Shown here in pieces: positions 1 through 8,284 of a stretch of DNA of 54,903 nucleotides. Every line of letters begins with the position of its first letter. Positions within the stretch are counted from its first letter, which is position 1. The DNA is from an uncultured Eubacterium sp. (GTDB taxonomy: Bacteria; Bacillota; Clostridia; Lachnospirales; Lachnospiraceae), in contig CAJUFM010000002.1 of assembly GCA_910585745.1 (NCBI GenBank), positions 48,837-103,739 of the forward strand, written 5' to 3'. Position numbers and translations under genes: made by a program. The notes under the pieces were generated by a model that saw only the letters and a list, made by a program, of their open reading frames with translations, was not told the origin of the DNA and made no database searches.

Positions 1-5
1 TTTTA

Positions 6-623
6 TTAATCTAAGATAGATTGTACATAATTTTTAATACACTCTACCGTCTTGTCAATACCAATGCGGTCACTCCGGAGTACCAGGTCGTAATTGAAAA
101 GATTATCCCAACGTTCCCCGGCATGATAGCGGTAATAGTTCCCCCGGCTTTTATCCTTTTTTGATACGGTCTCGGCAGCGTGTTCTGGTGAGAGCTGGTC
201 GATCTCGATGGAGCGCTGGATACGAAAATCAAGGTCAGCACTTATGAATACATTTATTATATCATCCAAATCTTTCAAAATGTAGTCAGCGCATCTTCCG
301 ACGATCACACAGGCGCCTTCCTCTGCCACTTTTCGGATCACATTGGACTGAGCCAGAAAGATCCGGTCATCTAAAGAAAGACCGGCAAAACCGGTGTCCT
401 GACTGGTAAAAACGTTCATACCCATGGCAATGGAATAAAGAAGACTGTTTGTCGCCTTATCTTCCACCGATTCAAAGGCGGCTTCTGAGAATCCGGTATC
501 TTTGGCAGCCCTGGAAATGATCTCATTGTCGTAAAATGGGATCCCCAGCTGATCCGCCAGTTTTTTCCCGATCTCGCGTCCTCCACTTCCGTACTGTCTG
601 CTAATCGTGATTACTGTTTTCAT
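6..623 (-). CDS. Cytidylate kinase-like family protein
   Basis: 205 aa. The N-terminus starts with a beta strand and a P-loop-like stretch (ISRQYGSGGREIGKKLA, about residues 7-23), followed by the YDNEII segment typical of the AAA_26/cytidylate kinase-like family of Clostridia. A second conserved stretch, VIVGRCADYIL near residue 107, and an RIQRS basic motif near residue 134 fit a P-loop nucleotide kinase with a LID region. These proteins resemble Cmk but form a separate family whose substrate is mostly unproven, so cytidylate phosphorylation is only family inference. The gene stands alone, reads leftward and ends six bases from the window edge. The ATG at 623 is the natural start because the kinase strand begins directly after it. 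Confidence 0.85.
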   Translation of the reverse strand: MKTVITISRQYGSGGREIGKKLADQLGIPFYDNEIISRAAKDTGFSEAAFESVEDKATNSLLYSIAMGMNVFTSQDTGFAGLSLDDRIFLAQSNVIRKVAEEGACVIVGRCADYILKDLDDIINVFISADLDFRIQRSIEIDQLSPEHAAETVSKKDKSRGNYYRYHAGERWDNLFNYDLVLRSDRIGIDKTVECIKNYVQSILD

Positions 624-738
624 TGAAAATCACCATGCCTTTCTATCAATTTAGAACAAATCTTTAATAATTCATAACTGATATTTTAATTATACAAAAT
701 TTTTAACGGAAATACTAGTGGATTCTTTGAAAAATAAC

Positions 739-768
739 TTGTCATATCTTAGAAATGTATTATATAAT
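739..768 (+). promoter_or_regulatory. Sigma-A-type promoter of ridA
   Basis: TTGTCA (739-744), an 18-bp spacer and TATAAT (763-768). The upstream in-frame ATG at 755 falls inside this promoter, so it cannot be the translation start if the promoter is used. Confidence 0.6.
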
Positions 769-802
769 GATATTGAAAAAAAGACAGGAAAGGGTTCAGG
801 TG

Positions 803-1186
803 ATGAACATGAAGAAAATAATAACTACCAAACAGGCTCCGGCAGCGATTGGTCCGTATTCCCAGGCAGTTGAAGTTAATGGATTGATCTTTACATCCGG
901 TGTGATCCCGATCATTCCAGAGACAGGAGAACTTGTGGAGGGCGGCATTGAAGCCCAGGCGGAACAGGCGATCGGTAATCTGGCGGCGCTGATCAAGGCT
1001 TCCGGTGCCAGTATTGAGAATACGGTGAAGACCACGGTTTTCATTAAAAATATGGATGATTTTGCATTGGTGAATGAGATCTATGCAAAATTTTTTACAA
1101 AGGATTTTCCGGCCCGCTCCTGTGTGGAAGTGGCACGTCTTCCCAAAGATGTACTGATCGAGATCGAAGCGATTGTTGAAAAATAG
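803..1186 (+). CDS. ridA: RidA family reactive enamine/imine deaminase
   Basis: 127 aa from the ATG at 803; an ATG two codons later (809) is almost as good. The start is preceded by AGGAAAGGG (786-794), whereas the longer frame from 755 starts inside the promoter. The protein shows RidA/YjgF/YER057c hallmarks: APAAIGPYSQAV near the N-terminus, FTSGVIP, and the C-terminal RSCVEVARLP segment carrying the conserved Arg that binds the substrate carboxylate. RidA trimers hydrolyse reactive 2-aminoacrylate and related enamines released by PLP enzymes such as threonine dehydratase. The gene is monocistronic, with its own promoter upstream and a new promoter for the next gene downstream. Confidence 0.92.
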   Translation: MNMKKIITTKQAPAAIGPYSQAVEVNGLIFTSGVIPIIPETGELVEGGIEAQAEQAIGNLAALIKASGASIENTVKTTVFIKNMDDFALVNEIYAKFFTKDFPARSCVEVARLPKDVLIEIEAIVEK

Positions 1187-1237
1187 AAGAGCTGATTTGC
1201 TGGAAGAATGAGGAATGCCGGCAAATTGGTAATTTTC

Positions 1238-1266
1238 TTGACAAGGCAGTATAATATTGATATACT
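1238..1266 (+). promoter_or_regulatory. Strong sigma-A-type promoter of the NlpC/P60 gene
   Basis: TTGACA (1238-1243), a 17-bp spacer and TATACT (1261-1266). About 95 nt of AT-rich leader separates it from the start at 1370. Confidence 0.65.
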
Positions 1267-1369
1267 TAAATTTGGAATGTAATATTTTTGTAATAAATTC
1301 TTAAAAAATATGAAGAAGAACTTTAGGAGAGATTAATTATCTGATAGAGTACATACTGGAGGGAATAAC

Positions 1370-2788
1370 ATGCGGAGAGGAAGAATCCTTAAAATCTTCT
1401 TAGGGGCAGGAATATGTTTGACTGCCGGAATAATGGTAAATCACATAACATCGATGACTACTACGATGTGTACGGAAAAGGAACTGGCTGGTATGTCCTA
1501 TACGTTGCAGCAGTATGTAGATACCCAGTCGGCGGGCGCTGCTTCTGATCCTGAGGCAATTGTGGCGTTTCCGGATGATCCAGCTCAGAATGCCCCCGCA
1601 GCACCAGGTACTGATCCGAATGCGCCAGCTGTTTCTGATGGCGCCGTGGCACCAGAGCCGACACCCTCGGCAACACCGAAACCAAAATCAGAATACGATA
1701 ATGTCGGCATATCGGTGGCAGCAGACTATGTAAATGTTCGTAAAAAGCCAAATACGGACAGCAAAGTGCTGGGAAAACTGTACCGTGGAAGTGCGGCTAC
1801 GATCAGAGAAAAAACTGGAGACTGGGTAAAGATCAAGTCAGGGCAGGTAGAGGGTTACATCAAGTCAGATTATCTTGCCATCGGGTTCAGTGCCGAAAAA
1901 CTGGTAGATAAATTCGGAACCAAGATCGCTACTGTAAATACAGAGACTTTGAAAGTCCGAGAAGCAAAAAATACAGAGTGTGCAGTTCTTACCCTCGTAT
2001 CCGGGGAAGAAAGTTTTGAGATTCTCCGTGAGGACAAGGAATGGGTAAAGATCATGGTTGACGGAGATACGAAAGGGTTTGTTTCTAAAGAGTATGTAGA
2101 TATTTCCGTTAAATTTAAGAAAGCAGTTTCCATCGAAGAGGAGCGTGAGGAAGCTAGGAAGAAGGCGGCAGCGGCAGCAGCGGCGGCGAGAGAAGATATG
2201 GCACAGCAGCAGTCATCCCAGCCTTCCAGCAATTCCGGCAGTTCTGATAACTCCAATAATTCCAGTGGTTCAAAAGGAAATTCAGGCGGTGGAAGTTCAA
2301 GTAACAAATCAGGGGGTGGCGGATCCTCGATGAAAGGATCTGCTGGAAAGTCAAATCAATCTGATTCCTCGGATAAGTCTTCCGGCGGAAGCAGCAGTAA
2401 CAATTCCAGCGGTGCCCTCGGCAGTGGCGACGGTTCTGCAATCGCTTCCTATGCATTGCAGTTTGTAGGAAATCCATATGTGTATGGAGGTTCCAGTCTG
2501 ACTCATGGTACAGACTGCTCCGGTTTCTCCCAGGCAGTATTTAGAAAGTTTGGAATTAATCTGCCGAGAACATCCAGTGCGCAGTCTGGTGTAGGAAAGA
2601 AGATTAGCGTATCCAGTGCCAGGGCGGGAGATCTTATCTTTTATGCCCGGAATGGCCATGTAAACCATGTGGCGATCTGCATCGGCGGAGGAAAAGTTGT
2701 GCATGCCAGCAATCCGACCACAGGAATCACCACCAGCAACATCGGTTATCGTACGCCATATTGTGCGAGAAGGGTGATTTCAGGTTAA
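1370..2788 (+). CDS. Secreted SH3-domain NlpC/P60 peptidoglycan hydrolase
   Basis: 472 aa. The N-terminus has basic residues followed by a hydrophobic segment (about residues 7-24), a signal peptide or membrane anchor. An Ala/Pro/Asp-rich linker leads into two bacterial SH3 repeats (about 112-170 and 182-245; VNVRKKPNTDSKVLG and LKVREAKN are the characteristic strands). A Lys/Ala-rich helix and a long Ser/Gly/Asn low-complexity linker (about 255-350) follow. The C-terminal domain (about 355-472) is NlpC/P60, with catalytic Cys in TDCSGF, His in NHVAICIG and the third polar residue in VVHASN. These enzymes cleave gamma-D-Glu to diamino-acid bonds in stem peptides, so a role in cell separation or wall remodelling is likely. 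GGAGG precedes the ATG. Confidence 0.93.
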   Translation: MRRGRILKIFLGAGICLTAGIMVNHITSMTTTMCTEKELAGMSYTLQQYVDTQSAGAASDPEAIVAFPDDPAQNAPAAPGTDPNAPAVSDGAVAPEPTPSATPKPKSEYDNVGISVAADYVNVRKKPNTDSKVLGKLYRGSAATIREKTGDWVKIKSGQVEGYIKSDYLAIGFSAEKLVDKFGTKIATVNTETLKVREAKNTECAVLTLVSGEESFEILREDKEWVKIMVDGDTKGFVSKEYVDISVKFKKAVSIEEEREEARKKAAAAAAAAREDMAQQQSSQPSSNSGSSDNSNNSSGSKGNSGGGSSSNKSGGGGSSMKGSAGKSNQSDSSDKSSGGSSSNNSSGALGSGDGSAIASYALQFVGNPYVYGGSSLTHGTDCSGFSQAVFRKFGINLPRTSSAQSGVGKKISVSSARAGDLIFYARNGHVNHVAICIGGGKVVHASNPTTGITTSNIGYRTPYCARRVISG

Positions 2789-2820
2789 TTCCGCTGACAG
2801 AAAATAATGTAAAATGAAAA

Positions 2821-2864
2821 GAATTCCGGTTTCCTTTAAAAGCAGGGAATCGGAATTCTATAAT
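2821..2864 (+). terminator. Likely terminator of the NlpC/P60 gene
   Basis: An 8-bp palindromic stem GAATTCCG (2821-2828) with CGGAATTC (2851-2858), extendable inward, followed by TATAATTTT. The U-tract is interrupted, so efficiency is uncertain. Confidence 0.5.
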
Positions 2865-2892
2865 TTTACGCGAAGGTAAAGTGAGAATCCAG

Positions 2893-2943
2893 CGAGCCTG
2901 CTCCCAGGGGATTTGAGCGAACCTGGGGAGCAGGTCGGTCTCG
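2893..2943. other. Long GC-rich intergenic hairpin
   Basis: CGAG plus CCTGCTCCCAGG (2893-2908) pairs with CCTGGGGAGCAGG (2922-2934) and CTCG (2940-2943), leaving a bulged TCGGT on the 3' side. It lies between convergent genes and has no U-tract on either side, so it is not a classical terminator. Function unknown. Confidence 0.4.
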
Positions 2944-2968
2944 TGCTGTTCGTGATTTAGCATCCTAA

Positions 2969-3664
2969 TTAGTCCCGTCTGCGGTTTGTGAGCAGGATCA
3001 GCCGGAACAGCTGCAGGGCCGTTGCGAGAGCGGAAGCGACGTAGGTAAGTGCAGCAGCGCGGAGGACTCGTCTGGCGCCAGTGTTTTCATCTCCATAAAG
3101 GATATTGGTACTTTCCAGTATGTTTAAAGCTCTCCGGGAGGCATTAAATTCCACCGGCAACGTTACTAGCTGAAAAATAAGAACGGCAGAAAAGAGGATC
3201 ACACCGATCTGAGCCAGCTGGACATAGCCCAGGATCAGGCCGAACAGGATCAAAGGCATGGAGATACGGGAAGCAAAATTTACAACAGGTACGATGGCAC
3301 TTCGGATTGCAAGGGGAGCGTACCCCCTGGCGTGCTGGATCGCATGGCCGCATTCGTGGGCGGCAACACCGATGGCGGAAACAGAAGAAGAGCCGTAGAC
3401 GGAATCGGACAGCCGGAGGATCTTTGACCGGGGATCATAATGATCGGTCAGGTTTCCGGATATTCGCTGGATGGATACATCCTGAATCCCGGCGTTTCTA
3501 AGGATCATTTCTGCGGCCTGTTCAGCGCGGATCCCTCTCTGGCTGAAAACCTGGCTGTATTTGCGAAAACTCCCGTTTACATTGGCAGAGGCGGCAATAC
3601 TGATCAGTACGCCTGCAATGACAAAAATGTAAGTGGGATCAAAATAAGGGAAAAAGAATGGCAT
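2969..3664 (-). CDS. YugP-type membrane zinc metallopeptidase
   Basis: 231 aa. The zinc-binding helix is AAHECGHAIQHA, with HECGH at about residues 103-107, i.e. the HExxH gluzincin signature. Hydrophobic segments occur at the N-terminus (about 9-26) and after the active site (about 120-165 and 205-223), matching the Zn_peptidase_2 (YugP) family of small membrane-embedded neutral proteases. Substrates are unknown for most members. It is divergently transcribed from the antiporter gene at 3836. The ATG at 3664 has AAAGGAGCG-type Shine-Dalgarno sequence just upstream on the minus strand. Confidence 0.88.
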   Translation of the reverse strand: MPFFFPYFDPTYIFVIAGVLISIAASANVNGSFRKYSQVFSQRGIRAEQAAEMILRNAGIQDVSIQRISGNLTDHYDPRSKILRLSDSVYGSSSVSAIGVAAHECGHAIQHARGYAPLAIRSAIVPVVNFASRISMPLILFGLILGYVQLAQIGVILFSAVLIFQLVTLPVEFNASRRALNILESTNILYGDENTGARRVLRAAALTYVASALATALQLFRLILLTNRRRD

Positions 3665-3735
3665 AATAAATCGCTCCTTTCAGTTATAGGATATACAGGA
3701 ATGGATCATAATACCCAGACCTGCAACGGTATTTA

Positions 3736-3764
3736 TTGACAATAACATATTTTTTTTATAAAAT
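3736..3764 (+). promoter_or_regulatory. Promoter of the cation antiporter gene
   Basis: TTGACA (3736-3741), a 17-bp spacer and TAAAAT (3759-3764), 71 nt upstream of the ATG at 3836. Confidence 0.55.
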
Positions 3765-3835
3765 TATGAAGTAATTGCAAACAATAGATTAAATCGACAA
3801 ATAGTCAGGCTAAAAAAATTTGGAGGACATATTTT

Positions 3836-4792
3836 ATGGCAGCATTAATCCCTACTTTTTTACTATTAATCGCAGGTTTCGTGCTTTTGATCAAGGGTGC
3901 AGACTTTTTTGTGGAGGGAAGCGCCAGTATTGCCAGAAAACTGAGAGTTCCCTCTCTTATTGTGGGAATGACCATCGTGGCCATGGGAACGAGCCTGCCG
4001 GAATGTTCTGTCAGTATCAATGCCTCATTAACAGGAGAAAATTCGCTGGCAGTCAGTAACGTGCTGGGATCTAATATTTTTAATCTGATGGTGGTATGTG
4101 GCGTGTGTGCTTTATTTGCTCCACTGATCGTCAAAGCGGAAACCCGAAACCGTGATATCACATTTTCTATCCTATGTGCTGTTTTGCTGGGGGTTCTTGG
4201 ATTTTTGGGAATGGAACTGGAACGGATGGACGGATGGATTTTTCTCGTGATCTTTATTTTGTTTTTATTTTATATGGTGATGTCTGCCCTGAAAGCCAGA
4301 GCAGCAGGGCAGGACGTAGAAGATGAAGGTGAAGAGTATGCTGTAATCCCAGTCTGGAAAAGCATTCTGTTCATTGTATGCGGTGCTGCTGCCATTGCTT
4401 TTGGCGGGGATTTTGTTGTAAAGTCTGCTTCTAAGATCGCCACTACCTTTGGAATGAGTCAGACTCTGGTAGGACTGACGATCTGTGCCATCGGGACAAG
4501 CCTTCCGGAACTTGTTACGTCAGTGGTGGCGGCGAGGAAAAAGCAGGTAGATATGGCGCTGGGAAATGTTATCGGCTCCAATATTTTTAATATTCTTTTT
4601 GTGCTGGGAATCAGTTCCGCTATCAGTCCTATCGCTGTCATTACAGAGAATCTTGTTGACGTCGTGCTTTTGATCCTGATGAGTCTGATCGTCTGGATCT
4701 TTACCTGGACCAAAGAGCGTGTGAACCGCGCCGAAGGCGCCTGCATGGTTTTTCTCTATATCGGGTACTGGGTATATATCTGTGTAAGGTAA
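3836..4792 (+). CDS. Calcium/sodium antiporter, CaCA family (YrbG-like)
   Basis: 318 aa, hydrophobic throughout, with about ten membrane segments arranged as two inverted halves. Each half contains the alpha-repeat signature: GTSLPECSVSINA near residue 55 and GTSLPELVTSVVAA near residue 220, followed by the GNVIGSNIFN/SNVLGSNIFN motif. These acidic residues in the repeats coordinate cations in the NCX/YrbG fold. The length is typical of prokaryotic members. A hydrophilic acidic loop (about 160-170, DVEDEGEE) separates the halves. It most likely exchanges Ca2+ or another divalent ion for Na+ or H+ at the cell membrane. GGAGG at 3822-3826 supports the ATG at 3836. Confidence 0.92.
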   Translation: MAALIPTFLLLIAGFVLLIKGADFFVEGSASIARKLRVPSLIVGMTIVAMGTSLPECSVSINASLTGENSLAVSNVLGSNIFNLMVVCGVCALFAPLIVKAETRNRDITFSILCAVLLGVLGFLGMELERMDGWIFLVIFILFLFYMVMSALKARAAGQDVEDEGEEYAVIPVWKSILFIVCGAAAIAFGGDFVVKSASKIATTFGMSQTLVGLTICAIGTSLPELVTSVVAARKKQVDMALGNVIGSNIFNILFVLGISSAISPIAVITENLVDVVLLILMSLIVWIFTWTKERVNRAEGACMVFLYIGYWVYICVR

Positions 4793-4827
4793 CAGTCATT
4801 TTATAATTACGGAAAGGCGTGAAAATA

Positions 4828-6165
4828 ATGAAGAAAAAACTATTATGTCTGGTTCTTGTGTCCGGGTTGATCCTGGGGAACTGGCAAACGGTAAATGCTG
4901 CTAAAAAACCATCTCTATCATTTAAAAAACTTACATTGAATGTGGGACAGAAGAAAAAGATCACCATCAAGAACAAAAATAAAAAAGCAGTGTATACCTT
5001 CCGGTCCTCGTCCAAGAAGATCGCGGCGGTCAGTTCAAAAGGTGTGATCACGGCTAAAAAACAGGGCAAGGCTAAGATCACAGTGATGCAGAAATTGAAA
5101 AAGGGTCCTAAAAAATCATCCAAGAAGATAGGGGTAATTGCCGTGAGCTGTAAAAAGAAATTCATAGATAAACCATCCGTAAGTCTGCAGCCCACCAGTA
5201 CGCCCCAGGTAACACCACCGTCATTGCCTCAGGATACACCGGCAGTTTCCCCGCAGACCACACCCCAGGCGACGCCGCAGCCTACCGAGACACCGACGCC
5301 AACCCCTGACCTGTATACCAAAAAGGTCATGACAGTAACCATGTCTGATACGGAGTTATATTCTGTGGAAGGAAATACCTGTCACGTTGATATGCAGTAT
5401 TTTACAGGTGAAGTGGCCGGGGAATATCTGAACGGGAAGATCACAGAAGAAGGTACGGTTGTTATAAAAGACTATAAAGAGGGGGAGACACGTCTCTGTT
5501 CGAGATATATGATATCCGGCACAGACACAGAGGGCAAAAAATGTTCCATGTTCATCGAGGACAATGGAACTGTTGACGAGAGCGGAAAGGCCGTCACAAC
5601 CCCCATCATCATAACCGACAGCGCTGCATTATCCTGGCTTGAAACAGCAGATCTGCAGGGGCGTGTCACAGATCAGGGCGATGGGACAAAGACCATTGAC
5701 ATTTTGTGGAATGAGTCAAATACAGAGCCAGTGTCCCCTTCCCCGGTGATACGGCCGGATGAGAGCCAGTCCTATACGAATGAAATCTTTACCTTTACCA
5801 TCGATATTGGCAGCACCACATCTGTGACAGGAAATACAGGGAAAGCCTCGATGATCCATTTTGGAGGAGCCTCCGATTGTGCGAATTTTAAGGGGAAGAT
5901 TGTTTCAGACTGTGTGGATACGAGATTGAAATTCAACGGGCAGATCGAAACACTGTCTGCCAGATATATTCTTTCTGGAACCGATGCCAATGGAAATGCC
6001 TGCAAAATATATGTAGAGAATAATGGTATTGATGATAATGGAATGGTTACTGAGCCCATTATAATTACAGATAATCCTGATCTTGCCTGGGTGGAAAGCG
6101 CGAAGCTGCATGGGACAGTAAGCTGGTCACCGAAGCTTACGATTCATGTGGCTACAACAAAATAG
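4828..6165 (+). CDS. Secreted Ig-like surface protein with two DUF3237-like repeats
   Basis: 445 aa from the ATG at 4828. GGAAAGG at 4811-4817 is 10 nt upstream, while the GTG at 4819 is too close to it. A signal peptide (about 1-23, ending VNA-AKK) is followed by a very Lys-rich Ig-like (Big_2-type) domain (about 25-110; VGQKKKITIKN, ISSKGVITAKKQGKAKITV pattern) and a Pro/Thr/Gln linker (about 115-165). Two related modules follow (about 168-300 and 312-445). Each has RYMISGTD/RYILSGTD, an ENNGI/EDNGT turn, PIIITD and a Trp near the end, which resembles DUF3237. The ligand is unknown. It shares its N-terminal module with three other secreted proteins in the window. It lies directly downstream of the antiporter, possibly cotranscribed. 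Confidence 0.75.
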   Translation: MKKKLLCLVLVSGLILGNWQTVNAAKKPSLSFKKLTLNVGQKKKITIKNKNKKAVYTFRSSSKKIAAVSSKGVITAKKQGKAKITVMQKLKKGPKKSSKKIGVIAVSCKKKFIDKPSVSLQPTSTPQVTPPSLPQDTPAVSPQTTPQATPQPTETPTPTPDLYTKKVMTVTMSDTELYSVEGNTCHVDMQYFTGEVAGEYLNGKITEEGTVVIKDYKEGETRLCSRYMISGTDTEGKKCSMFIEDNGTVDESGKAVTTPIIITDSAALSWLETADLQGRVTDQGDGTKTIDILWNESNTEPVSPSPVIRPDESQSYTNEIFTFTIDIGSTTSVTGNTGKASMIHFGGASDCANFKGKIVSDCVDTRLKFNGQIETLSARYILSGTDANGNACKIYVENNGIDDNGMVTEPIIITDNPDLAWVESAKLHGTVSWSPKLTIHVATTK

Positions 6166-6190
6166 CAGCATCATTTTGAAAAAGTTGTGC

Positions 6191-6219
6191 TTGCATTTAG
6201 GAATTAAGTGTGATAAAAT
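6191..6219 (+). promoter_or_regulatory. Promoter of the T-box aspS-gatCAB operon
   Basis: TTGCAT (6191-6196), a 17-bp spacer and TAAAAT (6214-6219) with an extended TGA just before the -10. Transcription would begin near 6226 and include the whole T-box leader. Confidence 0.6.
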
Positions 6220-6225
6220 GAGCCT

Positions 6226-6520
6226 AATTTAGTCAAAGGCATTGAAGGAAACGATTGCTTATGCAGTGAACTTACGACAGGAAGAGACGTCACCGACTGA
6301 GAGCGTCCCGCGGGAGCGGTAAGCAGGAGAACATTCCGGAGCTGGTATGCTGAACCTGAAGTAGGCATACCCGGTGGCACCGTTATATGCATATTGAGAG
6401 GGAGATTATCTTTTTAAATTGTAAAGAAAATCTTCAACGCGGGTGGTACCGCGGGTTATGAATAAATGACGTTCATGCCCGTCCCAGGCGAAACATTTGT
6501 TTCACTGGGACGGGTTTTTT
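6226..6520 (+). promoter_or_regulatory. T-box riboswitch leader, Asn-type specifier (GAAC), with terminator
   Basis: The antiterminator T-box AACGCGGGTGGTACCGCGG lies at 6436-6454. It is followed by a 10-bp terminator stem CCCGTCCCAG (6478-6487) with CTGGGACGGG (6505-6514) and six Ts. Upstream, the stem I region has the GGAAGAG motif (6280-6286) and a base helix TATGC (6260-6264) with GCATA (6365-6369). The 3' side of the specifier loop reads TGAACCTG (6351-6358), containing AAC (Asn) overlapping GAA (Glu). No GAC is present there. Uncharged tRNA would stabilise the antiterminator and switch on aspS-gatCAB. The fold was done by eye, so the exact specifier register is inferred. Confidence 0.85.
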
Positions 6521-6588
6521 GTTGCGCGTCTGCGTTAGTCCCGGATGGAGCAAAACCTCAAAAAACAAAGAAAGAGAGGGGAAGGATC

Positions 6589-7920
6589 ATGGAATTTGTT
6601 TCAGGGCAGACAAAAAAAGATGTAGTGGAAATCTCAGACATTCTCACTGGTGACTATGAAGGCAGGGACATCTCCATGAACGGAGCGATACACGCCATCC
6701 GCGATATGGGGGAGGTCGCCTTTGTCATTCTCAGAAAACGGGAAGGGCTGGTGCAGACCGTCTTTGAAACCGGAGCGGTGGATCTGCCGCTGAAGGATCT
6801 GAAAGAAGCCGCCACTGTGGAGATTCAGGGAAGGGTGAGCAGGGAAGAGCGGGCGCCCCATGGATTTGAAGTCCGGCTTAAGAAGGTCAGGATCTTATCG
6901 GAACCGAAGGAGCCTGTGCCGATTCCAGTGGGTAAATGGAAACTGGATACCTCACTGGAGACCAAACTGGAGCTTCGCCCCATTGCTCTCAGAAACATCA
7001 GGGAGCGGGCAAAATTTAAAATTCAGGAGGCCGTTGTCAGAGGCTTCCGTGATCATCTGTTTTCACAGGGATTTACAGAAATCCATACACCGAAGATCGG
7101 CGCCAAAGGTGCGGAGGGCGGTGCAAATATCTTTAAACTGGATTATTTTCACAGACCAGCAATTCTTGAACAGAGCCCACAATTTTACAAACAAATGATG
7201 GTAGGTGTATTTGACCGGGTTTTTGAAACAGCACCAGTATTTCGTGCAGAAAAGCACAACACCAAACGCCATTTGAATGAGTATACGTCCCTGGATCTTG
7301 AAATGGGGTATATCGAAAGTTTTCAGGATATTATGGAAATGGAAACTGGATTTCTGCAGCATACGATAGATCTTTTGGAAAAAGAGTATGCAAAGGAATT
7401 AAGTATTCTGGAAGTGAAACTTCCGAAGGTGGATCAGATTCCCCAGGTACGCTTTGATGAGGCGAAAAGACTGGTCTCTGAGAAATACGACCGAAAGATC
7501 CGCAACCCCTATGATCTTGAGCCAGAAGAGGAGATGCTAATCGGCCAGTATTTTAAGGAGGAATACGATGCGGATTTTGTATTTGTGACCCATTACCCGT
7601 CGAGAAAACGTCCTTTTTATGCTATGGATGATCCAGCGGATCCGGCATGCACCCTCAGTTTCGACCTGCTGTTTGGAGGGCTGGAGGTAACCACCGGAGG
7701 CCAGAGAATACATGATCTGGATATGCTGAAAGAAAAGATGGAGGCCCGGGGCATGACAGAGGAGGGAATGGAGCATTATCTTATGATCTTTAAACATGGC
7801 ATGCCGCCCCATGGGGGACTGGGGATTGGTTTGGAACGGATCACAATGAAGCTTCTGGGAGAAGAAAATGTCAGGGAGACAACACTGTTTCCCCGTGACC
7901 TGTCACGGCTGGAACCATAA
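6589..7920 (+). CDS. aspS: Aspartate--tRNA(Asn/Asp) ligase, archaeal-type non-discriminating
   Basis: 443 aa from the ATG at 6589, preceded by GAGGGGAAGG. The longer frame from 6466 runs through the terminator and is rejected. An N-terminal OB-fold anticodon-binding domain (about 1-105) is followed by a class II catalytic core: motif 2 in FRAEKHNTKRHLNEYTSLDLEMG (about 205-227) and motif 3 GLGIGLERI (near 415). The compact length without the bacterial GAD insert marks the archaeal-type AspRS2. Its position under an Asn-type T-box and directly upstream of gatCAB indicates that it misacylates tRNA-Asn with Asp for later amidation. Asn-tRNA would thus be made by the indirect route. Confidence 0.9.
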   Translation: MEFVSGQTKKDVVEISDILTGDYEGRDISMNGAIHAIRDMGEVAFVILRKREGLVQTVFETGAVDLPLKDLKEAATVEIQGRVSREERAPHGFEVRLKKVRILSEPKEPVPIPVGKWKLDTSLETKLELRPIALRNIRERAKFKIQEAVVRGFRDHLFSQGFTEIHTPKIGAKGAEGGANIFKLDYFHRPAILEQSPQFYKQMMVGVFDRVFETAPVFRAEKHNTKRHLNEYTSLDLEMGYIESFQDIMEMETGFLQHTIDLLEKEYAKELSILEVKLPKVDQIPQVRFDEAKRLVSEKYDRKIRNPYDLEPEEEMLIGQYFKEEYDADFVFVTHYPSRKRPFYAMDDPADPACTLSFDLLFGGLEVTTGGQRIHDLDMLKEKMEARGMTEEGMEHYLMIFKHGMPPHGGLGIGLERITMKLLGEENVRETTLFPRDLSRLEP

Positions 7921-7967
7921 CAGACAGGCAGCCGGGTATTTATATATTTAGGACGGAGGAGATTATT

Positions 7968-8261
7968 ATGGCAAATATTATTTCGGATGAGACGATTGAA
8001 TATGTGGGCATACTTGCCAAGCTGGAACTTTCCGGGGAGGAAAAGGAACAGGCAAAGAAGGACATGGGAAGTATGCTGGATTATATAGACAAATTGAATG
8101 AACTGGATACAGAGGGTGTGGAACCGATGTCCCACGTATTTCCGGTTGAGAATGTGTTCCGGGAGGATGTTGTGACAAATGGGGATGACAGGGAGCTGCT
8201 GCTTGCCAACGCCCCACAGAAGAAGGAGGGGACCTATATGGTGCCCAAGACATTTGACTGA
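7968..8261 (+). CDS. gatC: Asp-tRNA(Asn)/Glu-tRNA(Gln) amidotransferase subunit C
   Basis: 97 aa, the usual GatC length. It has the N-terminal helical segment (ETIEYVGILAKLELSGEEKE), the IDKLNELDTEGVEPMSHVFPVENVFREDV motif region that wraps around GatA, and a C-terminal KEGTYMVPKTFD tail. GatC is a chaperone-like linker that stabilises the GatA-GatB interface. AGGACGGAGGAG precedes the ATG, and the gene sits 47 nt after aspS and 23 nt before gatA, clearly in one operon. Confidence 0.95.
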   Translation: MANIISDETIEYVGILAKLELSGEEKEQAKKDMGSMLDYIDKLNELDTEGVEPMSHVFPVENVFREDVVTNGDDRELLLANAPQKKEGTYMVPKTFD

Positions 8262-8284
8262 TCCGGGGAAAGGAGTAAGCGGCT

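Noticed and set aside
755..802. Upstream ATG extension of ridA
   Set aside because: The ATG lies within the promoter spacer and the -10 box, and RidA homologues begin at the later ATG.
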